A stretch of DNA of 64,000 nt from Magicicada septendecula (Eukaryota > Arthropoda > Insecta > Hemiptera > Cicadidae), in NCBI GenBank assembly GCA_034769895.1, contig CM068370.1, positions 39,177,344 through 39,241,343 of the forward strand. The letters are read 5' to 3'. Below the pieces are notes generated by a model. It was not told where the DNA came from and did no database searches. It worked only from the letters and a program-made list of their open reading frames with translations. The translations under genes and the position numbers were made by a program. This document shows, in pieces, positions 45,618 to 56,575 of the stretch; the first letter of the stretch is position 1, and each line of letters opens with the position of its first letter.

Positions 45618-45985
45618 ATCTATCAGATCGTATAAGCTGAAAATTAGAGATGTAAGTAATAGGTTTAAAGATGTGATCGAGCAAAAATTACAAAAGGTAA
45701 GTGAAAGTATAAGGCATGCTAATATACACCAAGGCTGGAGAATAATGAAAGATATAATTATAGATACAGCAGTGGTGTTACTAAAATGAATAATAAAGGA
45801 AAACAGACGGTATGGTGGACTAATGAAATAAAGGAGCAGATTAAAAGGAAGAAAAGGGAATGGAAAAAGTATACAGCTAATAGAACTGTGGATAACTATG
45901 AAGCATATATAAGCAACAAAGAAAAATTGTTAAAGAATTAGTTGGAAAAGCGAAAGAGAGTGATTGGAAAGATTTTGGAGAAAAA

Positions 45986-47518
45986 TTGGAAAGAGATAGG
46001 TGGGAAAATCAAAAGCTTTTTTTCAGAGTATTGAAATCTTTTAGAAAAGGAAAAACTGAGAATGATATATGTATATATAATGCTAATGGGAAAATACTGA
46101 TAGAAAGAAACGATATAATGAATAGATGGAAAGAATACTTTCAAGGATTACTAGGTGGTAAGGAAATCAACAAAGATGATCATAAAGTCAATATTAATGA
46201 AGAAGAAGAAGATAGAGAGGATGGTGAAGTTGCAGAAGAAAAAATAACGATGCATGAATTAGAAGTAGTGATTAAAGGATTTAAAAGTGGGAGATCACCT
46301 GGAACAGATAAAATTACAGCAGAAATGATAAAGAATATGGGGAAAAAGGGGAAACAAATACTTTTAGAAATTATCAATAAAGCGTGGACAAGTGTAGACA
46401 TACCAAGAGAATGGGAGGAAGCATTGATAGTTCCTATTTTTAAGAAAGGTAACGCAAGAGATTGTAATAATTATAAGGGTATCAATCTGTTAAATACAAT
46501 TGTTAAGGTTTATGAGCAGATAATTAATAATAAATTGATCCAAATTTTAGAAAATAGTTTGGAGGAATCGCAGAGTGGCTTTAGATCAGGGAGAAGTGTG
46601 CAGGATCACATTTTTACTCTGCAACAGATAGCTGAGAAGTCGATACAACAAGATAAATCGGTATGTTTGGCTTTTATTGATCTTGAGAAGGCTTTCGATA
46701 GTGTGCCTAGAACAAAAATATGGGAAAGTTTAAAAAATAGAGGAATAAGGAGTAAAATAATTAAGGTAGTACAGAGGTTATACAAAAATAATGTTAATTA
46801 TGTAATTGGTAAAAATATGAGGTCGTTAGGATTGACAACAAACTATGTATCAAGACAAGGAGGTGGACTGAGTCCGACATTATTCAACTTGTATATGGAC
46901 GACATTATTAAGAAGTGTTCACTGAAGGTTAAGAAAATGCATGTTGGATACAGGAACTTACGAAGTATAGAAGTAGCAGAAGGGGCTTTTGCGGATGATG
47001 TAGTGCTAATGGCTACAAGTGAAAGGGCATTACAAGGTAATTTGAATATATGGAATGAAGTTCTCCAGGAAAAAGGGATGAAAATAAATAAGACCAAAAC
47101 AAAGGTAATGGTAATTCGGGATAAAATAATAAATATAGAGATTGGAGGAGTGAAGATAGAACAAGTCGAACAATTCAAATATCTAGGGGTTATAATAGAC
47201 AGTAATGGGAAACAAGAAGGCGCATTAAATGAAAGAATTGAAAAGGTAATAAAAGTATACTATGTATTAAACAATAGATTTATAAATAAGAAGGAGATAT
47301 CAAGAAAAACGAAAATGAGTGTGTATAAAACAGTATATAGACCAGTTTTAACATACGGCTGTGAGACGTGGGTGCTATCCAAAAGCCAAAAAAGTAAAAT
47401 CCAGGCGGCAGAAATGAAATATCTTAGGAGAGTAGTGGGAGTAACAAGGAAGAACAGAGTTAGGAATACACAAATAAAGAGAGGATCTCGAAGTGATATC
47501 GATTCTGGATTTTATTGA
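45986..47518 (+). CDS. LINE reverse transcriptase
   Basis: A 510-codon open frame. Reverse-transcriptase blocks in order: SGRSPGTDKITAEM (101-114), ESQSGFRSGRSVQDHIF (194-210), catalytic block A AFIDLEKAFDSVPR (229-242, D232), RQGGGLSPTLFNLYMDD (290-306), block C AFADDVVLMA (334-343), INKTKTKVMV and QFKYLGVII. The thumb/C-terminal pattern YGCETWVLSKSQKSKIQAAEMKYLRR follows. Block C reads FADD where YADD is usual, an accepted variant. The frame ends early by a frameshift; the remaining C-terminal sequence (GRPRLTWDGMMG) is at 47556-47747. Confidence 0.9.
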   Translation: MERDRWENQKLFFRVLKSFRKGKTENDICIYNANGKILIERNDIMNRWKEYFQGLLGGKEINKDDHKVNINEEEEDREDGEVAEEKITMHELEVVIKGFKSGRSPGTDKITAEMIKNMGKKGKQILLEIINKAWTSVDIPREWEEALIVPIFKKGNARDCNNYKGINLLNTIVKVYEQIINNKLIQILENSLEESQSGFRSGRSVQDHIFTLQQIAEKSIQQDKSVCLAFIDLEKAFDSVPRTKIWESLKNRGIRSKIIKVVQRLYKNNVNYVIGKNMRSLGLTTNYVSRQGGGLSPTLFNLYMDDIIKKCSLKVKKMHVGYRNLRSIEVAEGAFADDVVLMATSERALQGNLNIWNEVLQEKGMKINKTKTKVMVIRDKIINIEIGGVKIEQVEQFKYLGVIIDSNGKQEGALNERIEKVIKVYYVLNNRFINKKEISRKTKMSVYKTVYRPVLTYGCETWVLSKSQKSKIQAAEMKYLRRVVGVTRKNRVRNTQIKRGSRSDIDSGFY

Positions 47519-47747
47519 ACAGAGACAAGTATGCTGGTGGGGACACTTGTAAAGAATGGATGGTGATAGAATGGTAAAACAGGTTTGGGAGGCAAAATCA
47601 GGGGGGAGAAAGAAGAGAGGAAGACCGCGACTGACTTGGGATGGAATGATGGGAAACATTTTGAGAGAAAGAGGCTTGGGCTGGAGGGAAGCGAAGACAT
47701 TGTCAATGGATAGAGTAAGATGGAAAAAATTTGTGTATAGAGTGTAA
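47519..47747 (+). pseudogene. LINE C-terminal tail, out of frame with the RT
   Basis: Encodes RQVCWWGHL, a TAA, then RMDGDRMVKQVWEAK and KKRGRPRLTWDG...VRWKKFVYRV, the standard ending of this LINE group. One frameshift and one stop separate it from the main frame. Confidence 0.8.
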
Positions 47748-47760
47748 TTGATGTACTTAT

Positions 47761-47956
47761 CATATATTGATGTAACCCGACACCAATATGGTATAAGGGT
47801 ATTGATGTTACATATATTGATGTAACCCGACACCAATATGGTATAAGGGTATTGATGTTACATATATTGATGTAACCCGACACCAATATGGTATAAGGGT
47901 ATTGATGTTACATATATTGATGTAACCCGACACCAATATGGTATAACGGTATTTTG
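47761..47956. repeat. 50-bp minisatellite, about four copies, at the LINE 3' end
   Basis: Units 47761-47810, 47811-47860, 47861-47910 (identical) and a diverging 47911-47956. Each starts CATATATTGATGTAACCCGA. Tandem 3'-UTR repeats are known in several LINE groups and may help the RT recognise its RNA. Confidence 0.95.
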
Positions 47957-47975
47957 GTAATAAATAAATATAAAT

Positions 47976-48269
47976 TTTTTAGATACACTCTATATGTTTC
48001 TTTTCTTTATACATTTATTAATATAATTCACTTTTATTATTTATCCACTATAATGTCCTTTAAATATAAAAGAAACTTCACAGCACTTGTTCACTGTTCG
48101 GTTATGTTCCTGCTTGTAGGTTAGCACGCCTTTTGTTTACACTTCACCTAACCTCACTCAGGTTAGAGACTATTTACATTTTTCGCGTCACAGAGGAGAT
48201 GTTCTTTACTGTATGATGACCGGCGAAAGACTCACTCTTTGGCGGTGCATTCTGGGTGTATTCACCTAA
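47976..48269. other. No gene seen
   Basis: About 290 bp with no recognisable feature, ending in TAA just before repeat R copy 2. Confidence 0.5.
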
Positions 48270-50673
48270 CAGGTGAAGGCTTCTGATTGGTGGAATTTAC
48301 CAAGCATTCCGTTTTATGGTTTGATGCTCATCAACAGATGCCAACCTAAGCGTCAAACTGATGGCCTATTCTAACATTTTTGTTTAAAACTAGTCCTATT
48401 TGTACATACCAAACTTTTTGTGGTTGTACCTTCTATCTTATGCTAATAAAAGACATTTTAAGGTATAGTGGCGGTGGTGTATGGTGGAAGGGGATTGGCG
48501 CGGGGATCCAAATTATTGTTAGTTTTATGTATAATTGTGTCAAAAAGTGTGTGTGATTTATACTGTAATTGGTCGTTAAGTGTGTTGTTCGGTTGTGTTG
48601 TGTGGTGTTTGTATATTTCATATTGTTCTGCTGTGTTAAGTTTTCGACCTTTGGGTAAGTAGTGTAATATTTCAAGATTAGTATCTATGTTGGGGTAGCT
48701 GTGGTTTTTTGTGTGTATGTGTGTGGCAAACGCGGAATGTATATTGTTGTTGGATAAATCTTTTAGGTGTTCAGAGTAACGAGATGAAAAAGATCTTCCC
48801 GTCTGGCCTATGTAGAAACTATTGCAGTCATTACAATTTAATTTGTAAACACCTGTTTTATTGTATTTGTCTATGTCCGTGTTTGTATCATTGATGTGTT
48901 TTTTGATGGTATTGTTTGTTGTGTATGCTATTTTGTACTTGTGTTTTCTGAATGTGTTGGCGAGTTTGTGTGTGTTGGAGTTAATGGTATGTGAGTGTGA
49001 TGTATTTACTGTGTTGTGTGTTGTTGGTATTTTGTGTTTTGTTGTTTTTGTTTATGATGTGTTTGTGTAGTTTGTTTATTAAATTAGGGTTGTATCCGTT
49101 TTTCATTGCTATGTATTTGATTGTATTGAGTTCGTCAGTATAATCTTGTTTACTTAATGGTATTTTAGTTAGTCTATGGAGCATATGGTTGAAGGCCGCA
49201 TGTTTATGTTGTGTTGGGTGGTTTGATGTGTTGTGTATAACCATGTCGGTTGTGGTTGGTTTTCTGTATATTTTGTATGTGTGTGTATTGTTAGTTTTGT
49301 TAATTGTTAGGTCCAGAAAATTTATACTATTGTTTTGTTCAATTTCTAGTGTAAATTTTAGTTTGTGGTGTATTGTGTTTATGTATTTGTGGAAGTTTTC
49401 AACCTGTCTTGTGTTGCCATTGAATAAAAGTAATATATCATATACATACCTGTGCCAATAAATGATTTTGTTGGTGTATTTGTTGTTGTTTATTATGTGG
49501 TTCTGTTCTGTGTTGTGTATATATATTTCTGCCAGTATTCCTGATATGGGGGATCCCATCGGGAGACCGTCTGTTTGTGTGTATATCTTGTTATTGTATG
49601 TAGAGTAATTTTGCTCAGTTATTATTTTGGTGAGTGTGATGATCTCATGTATGTGTGTTTCGGGCGTGTTGTTTTGTCTGAGTAAATGTTCTAGTGTTTG
49701 TATGGTTTCTTGAATTGGTACATTGGTTATAAATTGGTTATTTCAAAAGATGCTAGTGTTGAATTGTGTGGGATGTGGATGTGTTCGGTTTTCTTGACTA
49801 GTTCGATGTTGTTTTTGATTGAAGTATTGTTTGTATTTTATTTGTCGAAGTTGATTTGTTATTAGTTACATTATGAATGGTCCTTTATTACCACCTTTGA
49901 TTACTAATAACTTACTCTACTAATATACATTATCTTTGAATCTATATTGTATTATTCAATATGTTTTATTTATACAAATTGTTTTCTTTTTTCCTATCCA
50001 TTCAGTGTAGGCCTTAGGTGTAACATGAGTTTCTTACTATTTATATTATTATTTGGTTCATAACCCACAATAGTTATGTATCATTGTCTTAGTTATTATT
50101 CAGTTGATTAGTTATACTTTCTATTATGACATTCTTTACATTACTATCTTCTTCATATGCTTCTCTTTCTTTAACATATAACAGTGGTTCTTAACCTAAC
50201 CTACATTGTAACATGTTCATACAAATTAAAACTGTTATTATACACTTATCTTATAATAATTATTCTCTGAATTGTCTGTGATTTTATTTACACTCAGGTA
50301 GGATTATTCTCTAGCTATATTGTTTGGTTTAATTCAATTCTTTTTTAGTTTATTAACACTTTCCTAATTGGCAATCCAGTTAGGTTCTGCTGAGTAGGCT
50401 TCCACCTATTTTGTGCCATCTTTCTTATTCATTCTACTGGAGTTATTGGTTACAAAGTTCCAGATAGTTATATATGGTATCTTGGTTTCATTATTTTGTT
50501 TTACAATGATCTTAAATTTATGGTTTAACATAATATATCATTATATGAGTTAATTACTCAGTTATTGTTTTGACCTTCATTATTTTAGTAATACAGTTTT
50601 TTATATTAAGGGATATTCTTTATGTTGAGGGAAACATCACATTACAATATTACAGGAACCAGATGTTCACCTG
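48270..50673. mobile_element. Repeat R, copy 2, with terminal repeats and TAA duplication
   Basis: Begins CAGGTGAAGG and ends TTCACCTG, 8-bp inverted ends, flanked by TAA on both sides (48267-48269 and 50674-50676). A 3-bp TWA duplication is the hallmark of PIF/Harbinger transposons. No transposase; nonautonomous. A Penelope-like element occupies 48462-49830. Confidence 0.7.
48462..49830 (-). mobile_element. Penelope-like element, 5'-truncated
   Basis: Minus-strand reverse-transcriptase C-terminal half (48981-49559: GSPISGILAEIYI, YVYDILLLF in place of YVDD, NFLDLTI, YRKPTTTDMVIHNTSNHP) followed by a GIY-YIG endonuclease (about 48600-48880: GVYKLNCNDCNSFYIGQTGR, SRYSEHL). The order RT then GIY-YIG is diagnostic of Penelope-like elements. 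The reading frame is broken and the N-terminal part is missing. Confidence 0.9.
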
Positions 50674-50676
50674 TAA

Positions 50677-52350
50677 TGTAACTCAATTGTGCAGACCTTT
50701 TGACACATGTGAGAACATTCATTAACATATTGGACTATTCATACAGTTACCTGTAAGACTATAAGAAAAGTAAACTTATGCTCAGCAGTCCATAAAGGAC
50801 CAAGTCATACCGCACAGCTTTTGTGTTTAGTGGGACGGTTCCATGATGTGTTTAGTACAACACATCATCTGCCACTACTCTCCGTTCACTGTTTAGTTGA
50901 TAGCACGGGTCTTATGAGGGGTCGTCGCGCTACTACCTGCCCTAACTACATTGACTAACGTTCATCGTCACTCTCTAATGCTTCATTGATATTACTAAAT
51001 GATATGTAGCAAACCCTTATTATTAAAATAAAACTCATATGAACTAAAATAAAATAACCTTTATCTAAAGTTGCGTTGATTTATATTGGTATGTTTTTAC
51101 TGAAATTCAAGTCAATGGTACTGGTCCCGTCAAGTTGTCTGTCTGTCTATATGTGTGTGTATGTGTGTCTGTGGTTACGCCCATAGAGCAATGTTTGAAA
51201 TTTTGATTTTTAACACTTATGTACCCAAAACCCATTAAAAAGGCTGAAAATCCGATTTCGATTTTGGTTAAAATTGCATACGTTAGAGGCCAAATGGTGC
51301 CAAACGATATGGCATAAAGCTTATTTACATAAAAAAGTGTTACAAGAAAAATGAGAACATATAGACTTATTTTTTTAACCAGACCATGTTATATTAGACT
51401 ACACTTCGGTAGGTATAAGGGACCAACTGTTATACCTACAGCATTGATTTGAAATGATTTCCCACATATCAACCATGCAGAATCTCATAACTGTATTTTC
51501 ATGGGTTTTTAAATACAGGGGTGTTCCAGAAACCATGGGTCCTATTACCGATTTTGGAAAAATTCAAATGTAAAAATAAGTCATGTTGTGTATCATTTTA
51601 CAAGTCTTGACCCCTAAATAGTTTGCCGAAAGAAAAATTAAATTATCTTTTTCCTTTTCAATATGGTGGCCAAAAAAGTCTTGAAATAGGTGTTTGGTGG
51701 AATTTTGCACATGTCTCGTTTCAATAATATGGTAATGGGAGAAGGTTTGTGCCAGTTTGCTGGAACCACTTATGGTTATTATGTGATAATGTCACGTGTC
51801 AAAACATATTGTTACAACCTTTGTAATTGATGTAATAATTGGATTTTACTTTAAGCATAGGAGAGTTCTCTTATAGCAAACATTTTTAAAAGTTGCAACC
51901 TCAGTATGAGGGTGATAAAACGTCAAGGTTTTTGACCTGGTTGGTGCTGAATCATCGCGTCCAGTCACCACCTGTGCCTTGCTATTTCGGTATTTCCTCA
52001 CCGTTCATACCATAACAAAACATTGTTAATGCTCATTGCTCAGTTTTTGGCGGAAAGTCAACCTATTCGTTTCTGTTGTATTCGTTGCGTTTTATGTGAA
52101 TTTCATTACTTAGTACCGTAGTGTTTAGTATATTGTTTTAGTTTAGTATTTATTTGTTATTTCAAGTTTTGAGTTACAGACATACTTTGTTACAAGACAT
52201 ACTGAGTTACATAGTATATTTTGAAGTACACAGTGTTTGTGTTAACAGCTTTAATATGATTATTAAATATAAGTATTATTGGTGTTAGTTTGAAGTATAC
52301 ATTGTACACAGTTAACTAAGTTTTTCTAATTGTTTTTCTAAGTTGAAACT
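50677..52350. other. No gene seen; possible transposon flank
   Basis: Contains a GT/TATG-rich microsatellite patch (51138-51172) and CAGGGGTGTTCCAGAAACC at 51518, which might be the start of the transposon carrying the 52351-53728 gene, but no matching inverted end was found. Confidence 0.4.
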
Positions 52351-53728
52351 ATGAACTCTTGCAAGAAAGGCAAACCTATTAAAAGTGGTGATAGGGTAAC
52401 TGTGTTGAAAGTTTACGAATATTTTAAAAAGTGTTACCCAAACGAAAGTGACGATTTTTAGTTAACAAAACTAAGGAGGTCACCGGTACAAGTGAATGTT
52501 CTATATACAGGATAAGAAAAGAAGGACTAACTGGAAACATTAAGACACCACGAAAGATTCGAAAAAAATAGAATACAAGACCAGTAGATGACAGAAGTAC
52601 GACGGATTCGTCATCACTGCTATTAAAAGAATTGTCCATTCCTTCTTTTTGGAAAATATCCCTCCAACGCTGACAGCGGTTTTGGCCAAGATCAATGAGG
52701 ACCCGACGCTTCCAGATTTGAAAAGGACAACACTGGAAAATTCTCACAGAAAACGGATTTTTGCTTTGAAAAAAGAAAAACAAAAGCCCTTCTTTTGGAA
52801 AGAAACGACATTATTTTGTGGCGGCATTCATACTAAGGAAAATGGGAAAGTTTAGGAGAGACAAGAAACCAATAGTTTTTCTTGATGAAACTTGGGTTAA
52901 CGTTGGCCTAACGACAAGTAAAGTATGGCAGGATACAACTATAAATACACCAATGGATGCTTTTATGGCTGGACTTACTACAGGGTTAAAAGAACCTACT
53001 GAAAGGGGACCGCGCTTCGTTATTGTCCATGCTGGAGGTGAAAGAGGTTTTGTTAAAGATGGAAAAATGGTATTTTTAGCAAAGAAAGGCACACAAGATT
53101 ATCACGATGAAATGGATAGTGCCCGTTTTGAAAATTGGTTTGAAGAGAATCTATTGCCAAACCTTGAACCTGAAACTGTGATAGTAATGGATAATGCCCC
53201 GTATCACAATAGAAAAAAGGAAACAATCCCAAACACTAAGTCGTTAAAAGACGATATAAAAATTTGGCTACGAGAAAAAAATATAGATTTCCCGGAAGAC
53301 AGCCTGAAGAAGGAACTATTAGAAGAAGTTTCGAAAGTTAAACACTTATATGTGTCCTACGTTGTAGACAAAAAAGCCAAAGACCATGAGTTCACAGTGT
53401 TGCATCTCCCTCCGTATCAGTGTGAACTAAACCCCATAGAACTTGTTTGGAGTCAAGTGAAGAGGCATGTGGGGATGCATACTAAACTAAATTTAAGAAC
53501 AATCTCATGACTCCATTAATTGAAAACGCTTTTGATACCGTGTCAGAACAACAATGGAAAAATTATTGTAAACATGTAGAGAAAGTGGAAGAAAACATGT
53601 GGGAGGCAGACAACCTTCAAGACGATATCGACCCTTTTATAATACAACTTACGGGATCGTCAAGTGGAAGTGACGATGAGGTGTCCTCTACCGGCAGTGC
53701 CATGTCCAGGGTGACTTCTGTCGAGTAA
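52351..53728 (+). pseudogene. Tc1/mariner-superfamily transposase, DD82E type, frameshifted
   Basis: The start ATG at 52351 (MNSCKKGKPIKSGD) is followed by a helix-turn-helix-like region in broken frames. The catalytic core is open from 52818 to 53510: FLDETW (D23 of that frame), VIVMDNAPYHNR (D125) and CELNPIELVW (E208). There are 82 residues between the second D and the E, far more than the 34 of mariner, matching the DD82E group (named Sailor, as I recall). A further shift at about 53505 moves the C-terminal part (ENAFDTVSEQQWKNYCKHV) to another frame, ending at 53728. At least three breaks in total. No terminal inverted repeats identified. Confidence 0.8.
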
Positions 53729-54209
53729 AATTGGTTAGTTTTTGTAGATAAGCAATATAAATAACTTAAGGAAAAAATCTTTTAGTTCCAAATTAGCAAT
53801 ATACAGCATCTTTTCCCGAAAATCTTCTCTTAATATAATATCATTTAACCGTTACATATTAAACATTTTTTTTCTGTAATTCTTGCAATCAATAATGTAC
53901 AAAACTGAATAATTTTCTTTGATTAGAAAAAAACCATTAAAATTACAGTAAATTGGAACAAAACAATTATTTTTTATTTTGGTACGAAAATTGTAAATTA
54001 TTGAAATGGTCAAGTATGTGGAAAAAACCTAATGTGTAAAGAGACACAAACAGAATTATGAACAATTATTATCTTGTACAAATTACAATTTTTTTTTTGA
54101 AACGTTTATATTTATCAACTTAAATACAGTAAATAAAGATTGTTTCACTCACTGACAATAGTTTACAATTATACTAATTTATAACCCTTAAGCGCCGAGT
54201 GAAGTTTCG
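53729..54209. other. AT-rich, no gene seen
   Basis: Flank of the DD82E transposon and the SINE; nothing recognised. Confidence 0.5.
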
Positions 54210-54483
54210 ATGTGACAGCGTGAGTCGATGTTTTTATACGGGCTAGTAGTACAAGGTCTCCGTTTGAATAGCATGGCCATTGGCTGCCCATGCTATCAAC
54301 TAAACAGTGAATTCAGATTAGTTGCGGTATTCACAGCCTGGAGGCACCGCTGTTATCTCAGTCATATACTCAGTTTTGCCTCACGATGCTTGAGTACAGG
54401 CCTTACTAAGCCTCTGCTAAGAATTGAACTGGGGACCATGTGCACATGAATTGTGTATGTTAGCCACTAGACCACCTGGAGGC
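54210..54483 (-). mobile_element. tRNA-derived SINE
   Basis: On the minus strand it begins GCCTCCAGGTGGTCTAGTGG. An A box TGGTCTAGTGG (54474-54464) and a B box CAGTTCAATTC (54431-54421) are about 33 nt apart, the spacing of a tRNA promoter for RNA polymerase III. About 200 bp of non-tRNA body follows. The far edge is approximate. Confidence 0.75.
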
Positions 54484-54671
54484 TCAGCTGTAAGACTATG
54501 TTATCTAAACACATGTAATCTGTGACCGTGGTATGCATAATGTGTGAATGACTAGATGAAAAATGTTGAATTTTATGTAAAAAAATAAATACAAAATTAA
54601 ATATATTTTAAAATTTTAATTTTATAGTGACCGTCAGTCAATAAAATTTAACGATGAAGGGTTTGTGAGGA

Positions 54672-55450
54672 TCGGTCAAAAAAGTACAACACAAATTTTA
54701 AATTATTTGTGTCGACGTTTTGACAATATTTATGGTCATCATCAGGACCTGTGTAGGGAACAAGAGAAAATATCAAACACAACAGATAAATTAGTTGAGT
54801 GAATGTGTTTGTGTATGTGTGAAGGAGTTGAAACAGTTAGTTTACATCATTAAGTAATATCCATTTTCATTTGATAGGTTGGTTAATGTGTTTGTAACAT
54901 TTTGTAAATTCTCTGGTTTACGTTTGTAATTCTCTATAATTATTGTGTACAGGGTTCTCTAAATGAATGACAGTATTTTCAATATGAGTAGTGAGTGAAA
55001 CATGATAAAAATAACTTAATAATATACATACAGTAATTGAACATCCCTGCAATCTGTATTCAGCTATAATATGTTGTACTATGTTATATGTAGTCATGTA
55101 TTTGTAGAAATGTTTTCTGTACCAATTCTAATATATAATTGTTGATTACTGCTTTTATAATTAATTACAAATACCATTAAGGAACTATTACATTATCAGT
55201 CATTTAAATTGTAGTAGTGTATAAATTATGGTCTGGGGTATTATAATTTTTTCAATGTCTTTTAGGAAAACAGATGCAATTATTTTGATGACGTAAAACA
55301 AACTGTTTCAACTCCTTCACACATATGCGCTCATTCACACAAACACATTCACGCAACTCACTAACACAAGTCGTGATGATAACAATAAATATTGTTGAAA
55401 CGTCGACACAAAATAAATTTGAAATTTGTGTTATACTTTTTTGACCGATA
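54672..55450. mobile_element. Foldback element with a hammerhead-like motif in each arm
   Basis: Arms of about 180 bp in inverted orientation (54672-54860 and 55280-55450) share GGTCAAAAAAGTA, TTTGTGTCGACGTTT, GAAGGAGTTGAAACAGTTTG and similar strings. The spacer is about 420 bp. Each arm carries hammerhead-like core strings. Inverted terminal repeats containing hammerheads are a known architecture of Penelope-like elements; no protein is encoded here. Confidence 0.75.
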
Positions 55451-55869
55451 TAACAGTGTATATAACAGTTACACCAGTATATAAAATTTAAGATTTTTAT
55501 GTTTTCATGAATTTTCGTAGAGTAAAAATACTTATACCAATAGTTATATTGGTTTCACTCGATTTTTTAGAGTAAAAATTTCTAAAAAAAAAACCCCCCC
55601 GAAGCAATCTTATATTAAACCAATTCGACTATATGTATCCTCAGACAATAACAGAAAGTGTTTCAGAGAAGACGCAATGGGAGATACAGTGATAACATTG
55701 TGGTATAAACTCTTTAAAGATGGCTGGGAATCTGTTGACAGTTAATTCACATTGTGGAAGTGTTTTAACAAGCATAACACACATAAATGTAGAATGTATG
55801 GGGGCTGCAATAAAATAAAATTAACAGCTGACAAAACCAGAATTAGAAGATGCGGGAATTCGATAGATT

Positions 55870-56260
55870 TTAGTTTGGAGATTTTGATGGAACATCTTGG
55901 AATGATATCTCTTCTAGGTTAGCAGTCCATAGGCTGGTTGGCAGCAGCTCACCATTCTTCATGCTTCTCTGCTTTTCTTTTCAGCTCACAATATGATGTG
56001 CCGTTCATACCGACCATAAGCTGATTCATGTAGTCTAAACGGGGTCGTCCTCTGTGATTCTTCCCTTCAGTTGTTCCTTCTATAATCTCTTATCCAACCC
56101 ATTGGTTGTAGTATATGTCCTATAAACTTAGCTCTTCTGTCTTTTAAATTTTGCAGAAAGCTCGTCTCCTCCTGAGCTCTTTTAAAGACTTCCTCATTAG
56201 TTATCTTATCCCTCCAGCTTATCATGAACTTTCTTGTGTAGCATCAGGTCTCAAATGCTT
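55870..56260 (-). mobile_element. LINE 3' fragment inside the mariner remnant
   Basis: The minus strand reads WRDKITNEEVFKRAQEETSF, LKDRRAKFIGHIL, GRPRLDYMNQLM and KRKAEKHEEW, the C-terminal signature of insect LINEs (compare GRPRLTWDGMMG at 47.6 kb). Degraded. Confidence 0.7.
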
Positions 56261-56575
56261 GGAACACAGGAACTGAGTATCACACGGGATAAGGTGATCC
56301 CCTCTAATCAAGTGCCAATGGCCTCCTTGGAGGGCAGATGAGCGGATAGAGGACAGTGCACCCTATTGTCCTAGGGGTGAGAAATTGCCCCTAAAAGCGG
56401 AGGAACGGTTATACGTCAACGGCATAGGATGCGGAAGGCAAGGGGAAACCACTGCACTAAAGATCTGTTTAAGATATCCCTAGTATCAGATATTCCAGTG
56501 GTAATACGGTCCCCTGTTCGAACATCCAGGTGGGGACTACTCGAGAAGTTAGTCCAGTTAACAATAGTGAAAAGA
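56261..56575 (-). repeat. Interspersed repeat of unknown class
   Basis: On the minus strand: AGTAGTCCCCACCTGGATGT, a CCGTATTACCACTGGAATAT block and GTGGTTTCCCCTTGCCTTCC. I have seen this block order as a high-copy repeat in many arthropod genomes. It lies directly upstream (minus strand) of the LINE fragment and may be part of the same insertion. Confidence 0.45.

Larger units (their letters stand above)
45209..47975 (+). mobile_element. 5'-truncated LINE (CFDP2/RTE-like)
   Basis: Starts inside the endonuclease domain, contains the whole reverse transcriptase, and ends in a 50-bp minisatellite and a TAAA-rich tail. No flanking target duplication was recognised. It joins repeat R exactly at R's terminal CACCTG. 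Confidence 0.85.

Noticed and set aside
47375-47886. Two long minus-strand frames repeating NICNINTLIPYWCRV
   Set aside because: Produced by the 50-bp minisatellite and the antisense of the LINE; no independent coding signal.
47761-47956. Possible CRISPR-like array
   Set aside because: Units are contiguous with no spacers; it is a minisatellite.
54421-54483. tRNA gene
   Set aside because: A and B boxes are present but the cloverleaf stems do not close; it is the head of a SINE.
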